Source: Sphingobacteriia bacterium (GTDB taxonomy: Bacteria > Bacteroidota > Bacteroidia > Chitinophagales > Chitinophagaceae). Taken from it: a stretch of DNA of 32,181 nt. The notes beneath the pieces are model-generated. The model ran no database searches. It saw only the letters and a list, made by a program, of their open reading frames with translations, and was not told where the DNA came from. The position numbers and the translations under genes are program-made. This document shows positions 9,061 to 16,883 of this stretch, in pieces (position 1 is the first letter of the stretch; the number at the start of each line of letters is the position of its first letter). The DNA lies in contig CANGTR010000020.1 in assembly GCA_947456855.1 (NCBI GenBank), positions 1-32,181 of the forward strand, given 5' to 3'.

Positions 9061-11730
9061 TTATTGCTGCATCATATCCATTCCACCACCTTGATCGGCT
9101 TTGGTATTTTTTCTCTTGAATAAACTAGCATCAAATTTTCCAAAACGATAACTGAAGTTCAAACGCAATACTTGAGGATCTCTTCTGCGTTGATTGGTTT
9201 GATTAAAGAATGAACTTTCGGAATAGGATTGTGATAATTGCGTTCTAAATATATCATTCATACTTAAAGTAAGGTTGCCAGTTCTGCCTTTTTTCCAAGT
9301 AAATTCTTTTCTAATGGCTAAATCAACTCCATATCTTGGTAAGTTGTACCCTTGTGCACCAGATTGAGGACCGCCGCCCCACATCATTCCGCCTCCGCCT
9401 CCACCACCACGTCCGCCGCCCCCGCCGCCTTGTGGCAATACGGTTTGTCCTTGATAATCTCCACTTAGCTGAATCGACAATCCTTTAGCAACTTTGAAAG
9501 TGTTATTGAACTTGGTGAAAAAACTCCATTGTTCTTGAACTAAATCGGGCTGACCAGGAACACTTGCATTAATTCTAGAATTGAATAAATTGAAGTTCAC
9601 TGTAATTTCCCACCACTTTGTAAGGGATGTTTTTTCCGTTAATTCAAGACCAAAACTAGTGGCACTATTAGCATTTATATAAGTACTGAAGAAAGCACTG
9701 TCTGTAGGTACTAAGGCGTTTTTATCTCGGTATACATATCGTGTAATCAAATCTGTAGAATGCTTAAAAAATAAAGTTGCCAAAAAGTTTGAGCCTTTTT
9801 TGTATGCATTGTTCCAAGACATTTCAAATGAATTGGTAAACTCTGGTCTTAATGCTGCATTGCCTAAACTAATATTCTGTGGATCTGTATAATCTGGGAA
9901 AGGCATTAACTGAAAGAAATTAGGTCTGTTAATTCTTCTAGAAAAGTTAATTTGATAATCTACTTTATCATTTAATTTATAAGTAAGGAATGCACTTGGA
10001 AACAAGCTCAGTGGGTAAGTAACTTTAAAATTTGCTGAATCTGCACCTTTGGAATTAATTAAAGTACCTGTATAATTAGAACTTTCAGCCCTTAAACCCA
10101 ATTGATAACTCCATTTTTTTACCTTAAAGCTATAGGTAGTATAGGCTGCATAAACCTGATCGTTAAACTTATACCTGCTGCTTATTGAAGGAACCAATAC
10201 CAATGTACCTAAAGATGGAAAAAAACGGTATTGATCTAAAATATTGGAAAAATCCCTGATTGCTGCTCTTGCACCTGCTTCAAATTTTGCATCATCTGTT
10301 AATGGATTTTCATAATCTATTTGAATAGTATTGTTGGTACTATTTCCACCACCAACACCTTTTTGTATAATTGGAAGCCCTACTTGTACATTGTTTAAAT
10401 TATAGGTGTAGTTATCGATGTCTGAATTATTTGTATTATTACTGCTGTTGTAGTTGTAATCAGATGAAATACTATGTCCTGCTTTTGCAAAATTGTGCTT
10501 AAAACTCAGTTGAGTGCCCCAGTTTTTAAAATTAGACAAGCTATTTGTTCCGATATTGGTATACGATTTTGGAACTAAATTAATGGTAGAGTCTACTCGC
10601 TGAAATTGATTGTTGTCAAATTCTCCATTCACATAATTACCTGAAATTGAAATGGTGTTTCTATTATCTACAAAATAATCTACCCCTGCTCTTGCAAAGG
10701 CAAAATATCCTGTATTGGTTGAATTGGTAACATTGTATACATTACTTGGAGGGGTAATCAAATTGTTTCTATCTGTAATGCCTTCGGAAATAGATTTACG
10801 TTGATTGTAATTGCCACTTCCTGTAAAATTGATTTTATTTTGACGTAAATTGATGTCAGCTCCTAAATTTGGCATACCTCGAGAATCAACCCCAGCCCTT
10901 ATTCCACCATTGTAACCAGATTTTTTATTTTTCTTTAAAACGATGTTCAAAATACCAGCATTGCCTCCCGATGCATCATATTTAGCAGAAGGATTGGTAA
11001 TTAATTCAACTCGATCAATAATGTCTGAAGGTATTTGGTCCAATGTAATAGTAGTAGGTCTTCCGTCAATAAATAAGGTTGGAGACGCATTTCTTAAGGT
11101 AACATTTCCGTCAATATCTACATTTAAAGCTGGTATATTCCTCATCAATTCTGTTGCTGTTTGACCAGATCCCATTAAATTTTTATCAACGTTGAAAATT
11201 TTTCTGTCGATACCCATCTCAAATTGAGGCTTGCTAGAAGAAGTAACAGTAACGTTACCTAAATTGGTTGCATCCTCTTCTAATTTGATATTTCCTAAAT
11301 CTTTATCTGCTTGGGCCATCATTTTTTGAAAATCCATTGGAGCGCCTGGCTGAGGAAATTTAATGCCAAAACTAATTTGTTGCTCCAAGGTTTTATAACC
11401 TAAGGCACTCATGGTTAGTTTGAAGTTGCCAAACAAGGATAAATTCTCAAACGAAAAATCTCCATTGGCTTTTGTAATGATTGTGCCTAAAATGGCTTCC
11501 TTCATTTTTTTGGTAGCCGTATCAAACTTGTTTCCTTTCAGTTGAACAGTTACGCCTTCAATGGCTTTTTTGGTCTTGGTATCTTCGATTTTTCCATAAA
11601 AATGTCCGATATTGGTATTTTGATTGCCACCAGCTGCTGCTCCAGGTCGTCCACCCATACCTGGAAACTGTGCCGCTGCAGTTATACTCACCATAAAAAT
11701 ACTCACTAAGATCAAAAAATTACGCATCAT
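9061..11730 (-). CDS. TonB-dependent-receptor-like outer-membrane beta-barrel protein with CarboxypepD_reg domain
   Basis: The 889-residue protein has a signal peptide (ISILVS-type hydrophobic core ending AAAQ), a Gly/Pro/Asn-rich linker, and a carboxypeptidase-regulatory-like Ig domain at about 45-125 (GKIEDTKTKKAIEGVTVQL). A plug domain follows at about 175-270 (LMRNIPALNVDIDGNVTLR, then IDRVELITNPSAKYDASG). The rest is a long barrel of the OMP_b-brl_3 type ending LRLNFSYRFGK and a polar tail. Such proteins sit in the outer membrane and are thought to import or sense a ligand with TonB energy; no SusD partner is next to it, so the substrate is unknown. An unusual glycine tract lies at about residues 768-787. 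Two adjacent ATGs could start it; the signal peptide works from either. Confidence 0.88.
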   Translation of the reverse strand: MMRNFLILVSIFMVSITAAAQFPGMGGRPGAAAGGNQNTNIGHFYGKIEDTKTKKAIEGVTVQLKGNKFDTATKKMKEAILGTIITKANGDFSFENLSLFGNFKLTMSALGYKTLEQQISFGIKFPQPGAPMDFQKMMAQADKDLGNIKLEEDATNLGNVTVTSSSKPQFEMGIDRKIFNVDKNLMGSGQTATELMRNIPALNVDIDGNVTLRNASPTLFIDGRPTTITLDQIPSDIIDRVELITNPSAKYDASGGNAGILNIVLKKNKKSGYNGGIRAGVDSRGMPNLGADINLRQNKINFTGSGNYNQRKSISEGITDRNNLITPPSNVYNVTNSTNTGYFAFARAGVDYFVDNRNTISISGNYVNGEFDNNQFQRVDSTINLVPKSYTNIGTNSLSNFKNWGTQLSFKHNFAKAGHSISSDYNYNSSNNTNNSDIDNYTYNLNNVQVGLPIIQKGVGGGNSTNNTIQIDYENPLTDDAKFEAGARAAIRDFSNILDQYRFFPSLGTLVLVPSISSRYKFNDQVYAAYTTYSFKVKKWSYQLGLRAESSNYTGTLINSKGADSANFKVTYPLSLFPSAFLTYKLNDKVDYQINFSRRINRPNFFQLMPFPDYTDPQNISLGNAALRPEFTNSFEMSWNNAYKKGSNFLATLFFKHSTDLITRYVYRDKNALVPTDSAFFSTYINANSATSFGLELTEKTSLTKWWEITVNFNLFNSRINASVPGQPDLVQEQWSFFTKFNNTFKVAKGLSIQLSGDYQGQTVLPQGGGGGGRGGGGGGGMMWGGGPQSGAQGYNLPRYGVDLAIRKEFTWKKGRTGNLTLSMNDIFRTQLSQSYSESSFFNQTNQRRRDPQVLRLNFSYRFGKFDASLFKRKNTKADQGGGMDMMQQ
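9371..9430 (-). repeat. Glycine-codon tract (G-rich on the minus strand) inside the receptor barrel
   Basis: About 60 bases encode almost only glycine, broken by Arg, Met-Met-Trp and Pro. On the coding strand there are more than ten GG or longer runs, making a G-rich island in an otherwise AT-rich gene. By position it falls between late barrel strands and would be a flexible loop. Confidence 0.8.
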
Positions 11731-11865
11731 AAAAACTTATTAATAACTGCAAAATTGCATTAGTTCAAGCATGGATCTGTTTAACTTTATACAGACGGTA
11801 ATAAGACAAATTTAAATGGATAAAGTTGTGTTGGATATAGTGTACTCACCGATATTTATCGGTAA

Positions 11866-12465
11866 TCAGGCGAAAAAGGTTAAAATTACCTGTAATAACC
11901 CTATCAGAAATCCCAAAACACCGCCAATAATCTCTACAAATCGAAATTCCTTAGACATAATGGCAATTAAAATCTGTTCCAACTTGTCGGAAGAAAAACC
12001 AGCTACTTTTTGAGTCACTATTTTTTCTAGGTCTAGTTCTTCTTGGAGGTTATTCATATAGTTTTTCATAAGAACCGGAAAAAGCTCCGTTAATTCTACA
12101 ATGAATACTTCTTTTAATTGATTAATCGTTTTATCCCCTATAAACATGCTGATTACAGGCATCTGCTCGGCCAATTTTACCCTTAGAAAATGATCAATAT
12201 GGTTTTCCACAAATGGCATTAATTTGCCAATATTGGCTGGGTTGCTGATTTTTTCTTCGATATCTTTAAAAGATAGCAACTCGCTACTTACCAGTTTGCC
12301 CAATTTTTCGGCAAATTGTTGTTGTCTTTTTGGAAAAATACCATGGAAACTAATGCCCATGATTTTTATAGGTTCTTTCGGATGGAAAAGCATTTTAATG
12401 GCAATCCAATTGGTAAACCAGCCAATAAAAGCAGAAATAAAGGGAATTAAATAGATCAATTTCAT
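11866..12465 (-). CDS. DUF445 family membrane protein
   Basis: The product is 199 residues. It opens with a hydrophobic segment (LIYLIPFISAFIGWFTNWIAIKMLF) holding the DUF445 hallmark GWFTNWIAIKMLFHP, continues with GIFPKRQQQFAEKLGKLVS, and ends with a second membrane segment (VLGFLIGLLQVILTFF). The middle is helical and charged. No biochemical function is established for this short form. The ATG at 12465 follows a terminator stem by only 14 bases, and tRNA-His lies just upstream on the same strand. The gene therefore depends either on terminator read-through or on a promoter hidden in or after the tRNA. Confidence 0.85.
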   Translation of the reverse strand: MKLIYLIPFISAFIGWFTNWIAIKMLFHPKEPIKIMGISFHGIFPKRQQQFAEKLGKLVSSELLSFKDIEEKISNPANIGKLMPFVENHIDHFLRVKLAEQMPVISMFIGDKTINQLKEVFIVELTELFPVLMKNYMNNLQEELDLEKIVTQKVAGFSSDKLEQILIAIMSKEFRFVEIIGGVLGFLIGLLQVILTFFA

Positions 12466-12479
12466 GTAATAAATTTAAA

Positions 12480-12508
12480 AAACCTATAAAACTAGGTCTT
12501 ATAGGTTT
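12480..12508 (-). terminator. Rho-independent terminator downstream of tRNA-His
   Basis: AAACCTATAA (12480-12489) and TTATAGGTTT (12499-12508) form a perfect 10-bp stem with a 9-base loop. On the minus strand it is followed by a T-rich run. It begins 6 bases after the tRNA 3' end and ends 14 bases before the DUF445 start codon. Confidence 0.8.
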
Positions 12509-12514
12509 AATATG

Positions 12515-12589
12515 GGAGAACGAGGGGTCTCGAACCCCCGGCCTTCAGTGCCACAAACTGACGCTCTAACCAACTGAGCTACGCCCTCC
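12515..12589 (-). tRNA. tRNA-His (anticodon GTG)
   Basis: On the minus strand the full cloverleaf folds: acceptor GAGGGCG/CGTTCTC, D arm GCTC-GAGC, anticodon stem TCAGT/ACTGA around loop TTGTGGC with anticodon GTG, and T arm GGGGG-TTCGAGA-CCCCT. The genome encodes the extra 5' G (position 12589) that faces discriminator C73, the identity mark of tRNA-His. The 3' CCA is not encoded in full. Confidence 0.96.
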
Positions 12590-12603
12590 GTTTTTGTGGG
12601 ATG

Positions 12604-12633
12604 CGAAAATAGTATATTTTTTTTAAAAACCAA
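12604..12633 (-). promoter_or_regulatory. Promoter of tRNA-His
   Basis: On the minus strand TTG (12633-12631) is followed after exactly 19 bases by TATTTTCG (12611-12604), one mismatch from TAnnTTTG. The tRNA 5' end lies 14 bases further. This is the best-spaced two-part promoter in the window. Confidence 0.6.
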
Positions 12634-12690
12634 TCCTTCAAAAGCTTTGTTAATAGAATTGTTTTATTATCGTGTAAAATCATTTTAAGT

Positions 12691-12698
12691 TATTTTTG
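12691..12698 (+). promoter_or_regulatory. TAnnTTTG box before the S41 protease
   Basis: TATTTTTG matches the Bacteroidota -7 consensus and lies 8 bases before the start codon, implying a 5' leader of only a few nucleotides. No clear TTG element is found at the expected upstream distance. Confidence 0.45.
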
Positions 12699-12706
12699 AG
12701 CAGATC

Positions 12707-14875
12707 ATGCAAAAATTGAAGCATTTTATGAAGACAAGAAAAGGGTTAATACTTATAGCAATTGTGCTGTTTGGCGGGTTGTTTTTTGCGTTTAGAACCA
12801 TTGGACATAAAGAGTCCAATAATTTGGTTACGCTACAGCAGCGATTGTTAAATGCAGTTGGTGCTTTGTTGGAGCAAGAGCATTATAGTCCAAAGCCAAT
12901 TAACGATGCTTTTTCAAAACAAATTTTTACAACCTACTTAGATCAGTTAGATGGAGATAAATCTTTGTTTTTACAAGCAGATATCAATGAACTTAAAAAG
13001 TATGAAAATAGCATTGATGATGAAATTCATGGTGCTACTTTACAGTTTCAGCCAGCTGTTAGCATGATTTACGAAAAAAGAGTCAATGAAGCAATTCAAT
13101 TGTACAAAGAAATTGTTTCAAAACCATTTGATTTTTCTGTGGATGAGTCGGTTCAATTAGATGGGGAAAAACTCAATTTCGCAGTTAATGAAGCAGAAAG
13201 AAAAGATCGTTGGAGGAAAAAAATAAAATATTATACGTTAGAGCGTTTTGTTGATTTAGTAGAAGAACGTGAGAAAAACAAAAACAAAGCGGGGTATATT
13301 TCAAAACCAGATGATAGCTTAGAAATTGAGGCAAGGTCTAAAGTAACCAAGTCTATAGAAAGAAGCTTTAATAGAATTAAAACATCTTATACAGAAGAAG
13401 AACGTTTTAATGCTTTTGTAAATGTAGTCACCAATTTAATGGATCCCCATACCGATTATTTTCCTCCTGTTGAAAAGCGAGGCTTCGACGAAAAAATGAG
13501 TAATCAATTTTATGGTATTGGTGCTCAGTTACAACAAGACGACAATGGAATTAAAATTGCAAGTGTTGTAAATGGCTGGCCTGCCTCAAGATCTGGAAAA
13601 ATTGTTGTTGGTGATTTAATTATTAAAGTAGCTCAAGGTGCTGCTGAACCTGTTGATGTTAGCGGTTATGATGTAACTGATGCTGTAAAATTAATCAGAG
13701 GAAATAAAGATACAGAAGTGAGGTTGACCGTTAAAAAGCAAGATGGAAGTATTATTGTAGTTTCCATGATACGTGAAAAGATTGAACAAGATGAGGGTTT
13801 GGCAAGAAGTGCGGTTGTTCAAAACGGAAAAGATAAGATAGGGTATATTGCTTTGCCAGATTTCTATGCCAACTTTGAAGATAAAAATGGATATCGTTGT
13901 TCGGAAGATGTTGCCAAGGAAGTTGTTAAATTAAAAGCAGAAAATGTAAAAGGAATTGTAATTGATTTAAGAAACAATGGTGGTGGATCTTTGGTGGAAG
14001 TTGTAAAAATGGTTGGGCTTTTTATTAAGACTGGAACAGTAGTACAAGTCAAAGAAAGAGATGGAAGAGTAGACAATCGTACTTGGAGAGACAACGACGA
14101 ATCGGTTTTATATGATGGCCCACTTACTGTATTGGTAAATGAATTGAGCGCTTCTGCTAGTGAAATCTTTGCAGCAGCAATACAGGATTATAAGCGTGGA
14201 ATAATTATTGGAAGTACTTCTACTTATGGTAAAGGCACTGTACAAAGACCTATTCCTTTTGGCAAGCCAATTGATATGTATAGTGGAAGAACAGAATATG
14301 GTGCAGTAGCACTTACTTTCCAAAAATTTTACAGGGTGAATGGTGGGTCAACTCAACTGAATGGGGTAGTACCAGATGTTATTATTCCTGATACATATGA
14401 GTATTTAAAAATACGTGAAAAGGACAATCCAAGTGCTTTGCCCTGGGATGCAATTGCTAAAACCGACTATCAATTTTGGACAAGTAATGTTTCAACCGAT
14501 TTGTCAGTTATTAGTAAACAAATGCAGCAAAAAATTCAAACAGATCCTAACTTAAATTTATTGCAAGAAAATTTAAAATGGTTGTCTAAAAACAATGAAA
14601 GTGCAATTAATTTAAAACTGAATAAGTACAAAGACCAACAAAAACAAATTGTTACTACGGTTAATCAAAACAACAACTTAATCAAATTAAAAGAAGATTT
14701 GAATGTAATTGCTTTGGAAGCTGATAAAGACAAATTTTACAATAATCCTGATAAAACCAAAGGCATTCGATATCAAGAATGGTTAAAGTTTTTAAAGACT
14801 GATATGCATATTGAAGCAAGTGTAAAAGTGATTCAGGAGATTTCAAAATCCCAAGTTGCTTTTGTGAAAAATTAA
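12707..14875 (+). CDS. prc: Carboxy-terminal processing (tail-specific) S41 protease
   Basis: The 722-residue protein has an N-terminal membrane anchor or signal (LILIAIVLFGGLFFAF), a helical N-terminal region with LDPHTDYFPP-like text, a PDZ domain (about 255-350, YGIGAQLQQDDNGIKIASVVNGWPA) and the S41 catalytic domain. By comparison with E. coli Prc the catalytic residues are the middle serine of SASAS (Ser483), Asp494 and Lys509 in TYGKGTVQ; all are present. Prc-type enzymes cut periplasmic proteins at nonpolar C termini and control envelope turnover. The C-terminal extension after residue 560 is the usual long-form tail. The next gene begins 36 bases downstream on the same strand. Confidence 0.93.
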   Translation: MQKLKHFMKTRKGLILIAIVLFGGLFFAFRTIGHKESNNLVTLQQRLLNAVGALLEQEHYSPKPINDAFSKQIFTTYLDQLDGDKSLFLQADINELKKYENSIDDEIHGATLQFQPAVSMIYEKRVNEAIQLYKEIVSKPFDFSVDESVQLDGEKLNFAVNEAERKDRWRKKIKYYTLERFVDLVEEREKNKNKAGYISKPDDSLEIEARSKVTKSIERSFNRIKTSYTEEERFNAFVNVVTNLMDPHTDYFPPVEKRGFDEKMSNQFYGIGAQLQQDDNGIKIASVVNGWPASRSGKIVVGDLIIKVAQGAAEPVDVSGYDVTDAVKLIRGNKDTEVRLTVKKQDGSIIVVSMIREKIEQDEGLARSAVVQNGKDKIGYIALPDFYANFEDKNGYRCSEDVAKEVVKLKAENVKGIVIDLRNNGGGSLVEVVKMVGLFIKTGTVVQVKERDGRVDNRTWRDNDESVLYDGPLTVLVNELSASASEIFAAAIQDYKRGIIIGSTSTYGKGTVQRPIPFGKPIDMYSGRTEYGAVALTFQKFYRVNGGSTQLNGVVPDVIIPDTYEYLKIREKDNPSALPWDAIAKTDYQFWTSNVSTDLSVISKQMQQKIQTDPNLNLLQENLKWLSKNNESAINLKLNKYKDQQKQIVTTVNQNNNLIKLKEDLNVIALEADKDKFYNNPDKTKGIRYQEWLKFLKTDMHIEASVKVIQEISKSQVAFVKN

Positions 14876-14911
14876 TTGAGTTTTGTTTGTTTTAAAATGA
14901 ATTGATTGCTG

Positions 14912-15427
14912 ATGGAGAAAGTATTAGAAAAAAAATGGCATGCTTTGTACACTAAGCCTCGTTGGGAAAAAAAAATAGATGCTCGATTATTGCTAAAAGG
15001 TATTGATAGTTGGTGCCCATTACAAAAAGTAGAAAGGCAATGGAGTGATCGTAAAAAAGTAATTGAAGAGCCATTGTTTAAATCTTATGTGTTTGTTAGA
15101 ATTGATGAATCGGAACGGAGTAATGTTCTAATGACAGATGGTGTTTTGAATTTTGTTTATTTCTTAGGAAAGCCTGCAGTTATTAAGGACGAAGAAGTAA
15201 ACACAATAAAGATGTATTTGGCTGAAAAGGATGCACGTATTAGTATTATCACCGAAGAGGGATTTAGGCAAGGAGATAAGATAAGGGTAAACTTTGGGGT
15301 ATTCATGGACAACGAAGGAACCGTATTGAAAGGTGGCAAGAAAAAAGTATATGTTCAATTACAGAGCCTAGGTCAAGTGATGGTGGTAGAATTTCCAACA
15401 GAATATTTATCTCCTGCTTTTTTATAA
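14912..15427 (+). CDS. UpxY/RfaH-like NusG-family transcription antiterminator
   Basis: The product has 171 residues from the ATG at 14912; an in-frame TTG 6 bases upstream is less likely. The N-terminal half is an NGN domain (KWHALYTKPRWEKK, then CPLQKVERQWSDRKKVIEEPLFKSYVFVRID) and the C-terminal half holds a KOW motif (FRQGDKIRVNFGVFMDNEGTVL). NusG paralogues of this type in Bacteroides bind RNA polymerase and stop early termination in polysaccharide operons, where they are the first gene. Here no glycan operon follows. The gene sits 36 bases after prc and its end overlaps mtaB on the other strand by 6 bases. It is not the housekeeping NusG, which normally neighbours secE and rplK. Confidence 0.85.
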   Translation: MEKVLEKKWHALYTKPRWEKKIDARLLLKGIDSWCPLQKVERQWSDRKKVIEEPLFKSYVFVRIDESERSNVLMTDGVLNFVYFLGKPAVIKDEEVNTIKMYLAEKDARISIITEEGFRQGDKIRVNFGVFMDNEGTVLKGGKKKVYVQLQSLGQVMVVEFPTEYLSPAFL

Positions 15428-16699
15428 TTCCCAATCTACTAATTGATTGGCCCATTCTGCTCTGAATGGTGTAGAAACCCTTAAATAATTATCGGTATAG
15501 CCTTCCATCATACCATCTTTATTAAAGGCTTCGAATAAAACTTTTCTGGTTTGACCTTGGTGTAAATTGGTAAAATACTGCAATTTCATAAATGATAAAT
15601 TGCGCAATTGTTTGTTTCTTTCGTTACGTGTAGAGATAGGTACAATTGGTTTAAATTCAACTGCTTTGGTATTATCCCGCTCTGAGTAGGTAAACACATG
15701 TAAATAGGAAACGTCTAACGAATGTAAGAATTCGAATGTTTCATTAAAATGAGCAGCTGTTTCTCCAGGAAAACCTACAATTACATCAACACCTATTGCA
15801 GCATGAGGCATGAGGGTTTTAATGAGTTGAACCCGTTCAGCATATAATTCTCGTTTGTATCTTCTACGCATCAGGCCCAATATTTCATTGGAGCCACTCT
15901 GCAATGGGATATGAAAATGGGGCATGAAATGGTTGCTATTGGCTACAATTTCAATTAATTCATTGGTTAATAAATTTGGTTCAATAGATGAAATTCGATA
16001 ACGCTCAATGCCATCTAACTGATCTAAGGCTTTTACCAAGTCGGTAAAATTGGATTCGTGATTTAATTTTCCATCCGGACCTTTTCCAAAATCTCCCAAA
16101 TTTACTCCTGTGAGTACAATTTCTTTTACCCCTTCATTGGCTAAATTTTTTGCATGCTTCAAAACGTTGTCTATGCTATCGCTTCTACTTTTACCTCTTG
16201 CCATTGGAATGGTGCAAAAAGAACAATTGTAATCGCATCCGTCTTGTACTTTTAAAAATGTTCTTGTTCTGTCGTTTTGTGAAAATGATGCATTGAATCC
16301 AGATACTTCTTCTATATCACAACTGCAAATTTTTGCTGGGTCAGATGATTTTGTAAGTTCCCCAATATGTTGGGCAATATTGAATTTTTCTGCTGCTCCT
16401 AATACAAGGTCTACCCCTGGTATATTGGCTATTTCTTTAGGTTTTAATTGAGCATAACAACCGGTAATCACCACAAAGCTTTCGGGAGATTTCTTTTGTA
16501 TTCTTCTAACCAATTGTCTGCATTCTTTGTCTGCATTATCGGTAACAGAGCAAGTATTGATTACATACACATCGGCAATATCTGTAAATTCTCTTTTTTC
16601 AAATCCTTCTTTTTCCATCATTCTAGTGATGGTAGAAGTTTCTGAGAAATTGAGTTTACAACCCAATGTATGGAACGCTACGGTCTGTTTTTTGCTCAT
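15422..16699 (-). CDS. mtaB: tRNA (N6-threonylcarbamoyladenosine(37)-C2)-methylthiotransferase MtaB
   Basis: The 425-residue radical-SAM enzyme adds a methylthio group to t6A at position 37 of ANN-decoding tRNAs. It has the N-terminal UPF0004 cluster cysteines (Cys14, Cys50, Cys81) and the radical SAM CxxxCxxC motif at Cys155, Cys159 and Cys162 (DGCDYNCSFCTIPMARG). It also has the family text HIPLQSGSNEILGLMRRRY and a C-terminal TRAM-like region (LHQGQTRKVLFE). MtaB fits better than MiaB because of the HTLGCKLN opening. Its stop codon overlaps the 3' end of the UpxY-like gene on the opposite strand. A TACCTTTG box lies 7 bases before the ATG. Confidence 0.93.
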   Translation of the reverse strand: MSKKQTVAFHTLGCKLNFSETSTITRMMEKEGFEKREFTDIADVYVINTCSVTDNADKECRQLVRRIQKKSPESFVVITGCYAQLKPKEIANIPGVDLVLGAAEKFNIAQHIGELTKSSDPAKICSCDIEEVSGFNASFSQNDRTRTFLKVQDGCDYNCSFCTIPMARGKSRSDSIDNVLKHAKNLANEGVKEIVLTGVNLGDFGKGPDGKLNHESNFTDLVKALDQLDGIERYRISSIEPNLLTNELIEIVANSNHFMPHFHIPLQSGSNEILGLMRRRYKRELYAERVQLIKTLMPHAAIGVDVIVGFPGETAAHFNETFEFLHSLDVSYLHVFTYSERDNTKAVEFKPIVPISTRNERNKQLRNLSFMKLQYFTNLHQGQTRKVLFEAFNKDGMMEGYTDNYLRVSTPFRAEWANQLVDWEL

Positions 16700-16706
16700 G
16701 GGGGTG

Positions 16707-16714
16707 CAAAGGTA
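16707..16714 (-). promoter_or_regulatory. TAnnTTTG box before mtaB
   Basis: TACCTTTG on the minus strand matches the consensus exactly and lies 7 bases before the start codon. No TTG element is evident about 19 bases upstream. Confidence 0.5.
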
Positions 16715-16724
16715 GCAAAAACTA

Positions 16725-16754
16725 GTTATTGGTTATTGGGTTTTGGGTTATTGG
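16725..16754 (+). repeat. Three GTTATTGG direct repeats in the mtaB upstream region
   Basis: GTTATTGG occurs at 16725-16732, 16732-16739 and 16747-16754. The 14-base string AGTTATTGGTTATT starting at 16724 also occurs on the minus strand at 9059-9046, right after the receptor gene. It may be a dispersed short repeat. Confidence 0.6.
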
Positions 16755-16851
16755 AGTATCGAAGTAACGCGTTATCGAAGGAGATTCTGTAAAAACTTTC
16801 TTAAATCTCCCCAAACTGACCCTTCTTTTTCAATTTTTACCTATAATCAAC

Positions 16852-16859
16852 TATGTTTG
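16852..16859 (+). promoter_or_regulatory. TAnnTTTG box before the DUF2723 gene
   Basis: TATGTTTG matches the consensus and lies 24 bases before the ATG at 16884. It falls inside the longer frame that could start at 16743, so it also argues for the later start. Confidence 0.5.
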
Positions 16860-16883
16860 CCCGTCTTAAAAACCAAAGCGAAT

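Noticed and set aside
11848..11863. Hairpin ACCGAT-ATTT-ATCGGT after the DUF445 gene as a terminator
   Set aside because: The stem is only 6 bp and no T run follows on the minus strand; too weak to list as a terminator.
16743..16883. N-terminal extension of the DUF2723 protein from an upstream ATG
   Set aside because: The 47 extra residues have no family similarity, contain the intergenic GTTATTGG repeats' edge and a TATGTTTG promoter box; the ATG at 16884 starts the conserved sequence.
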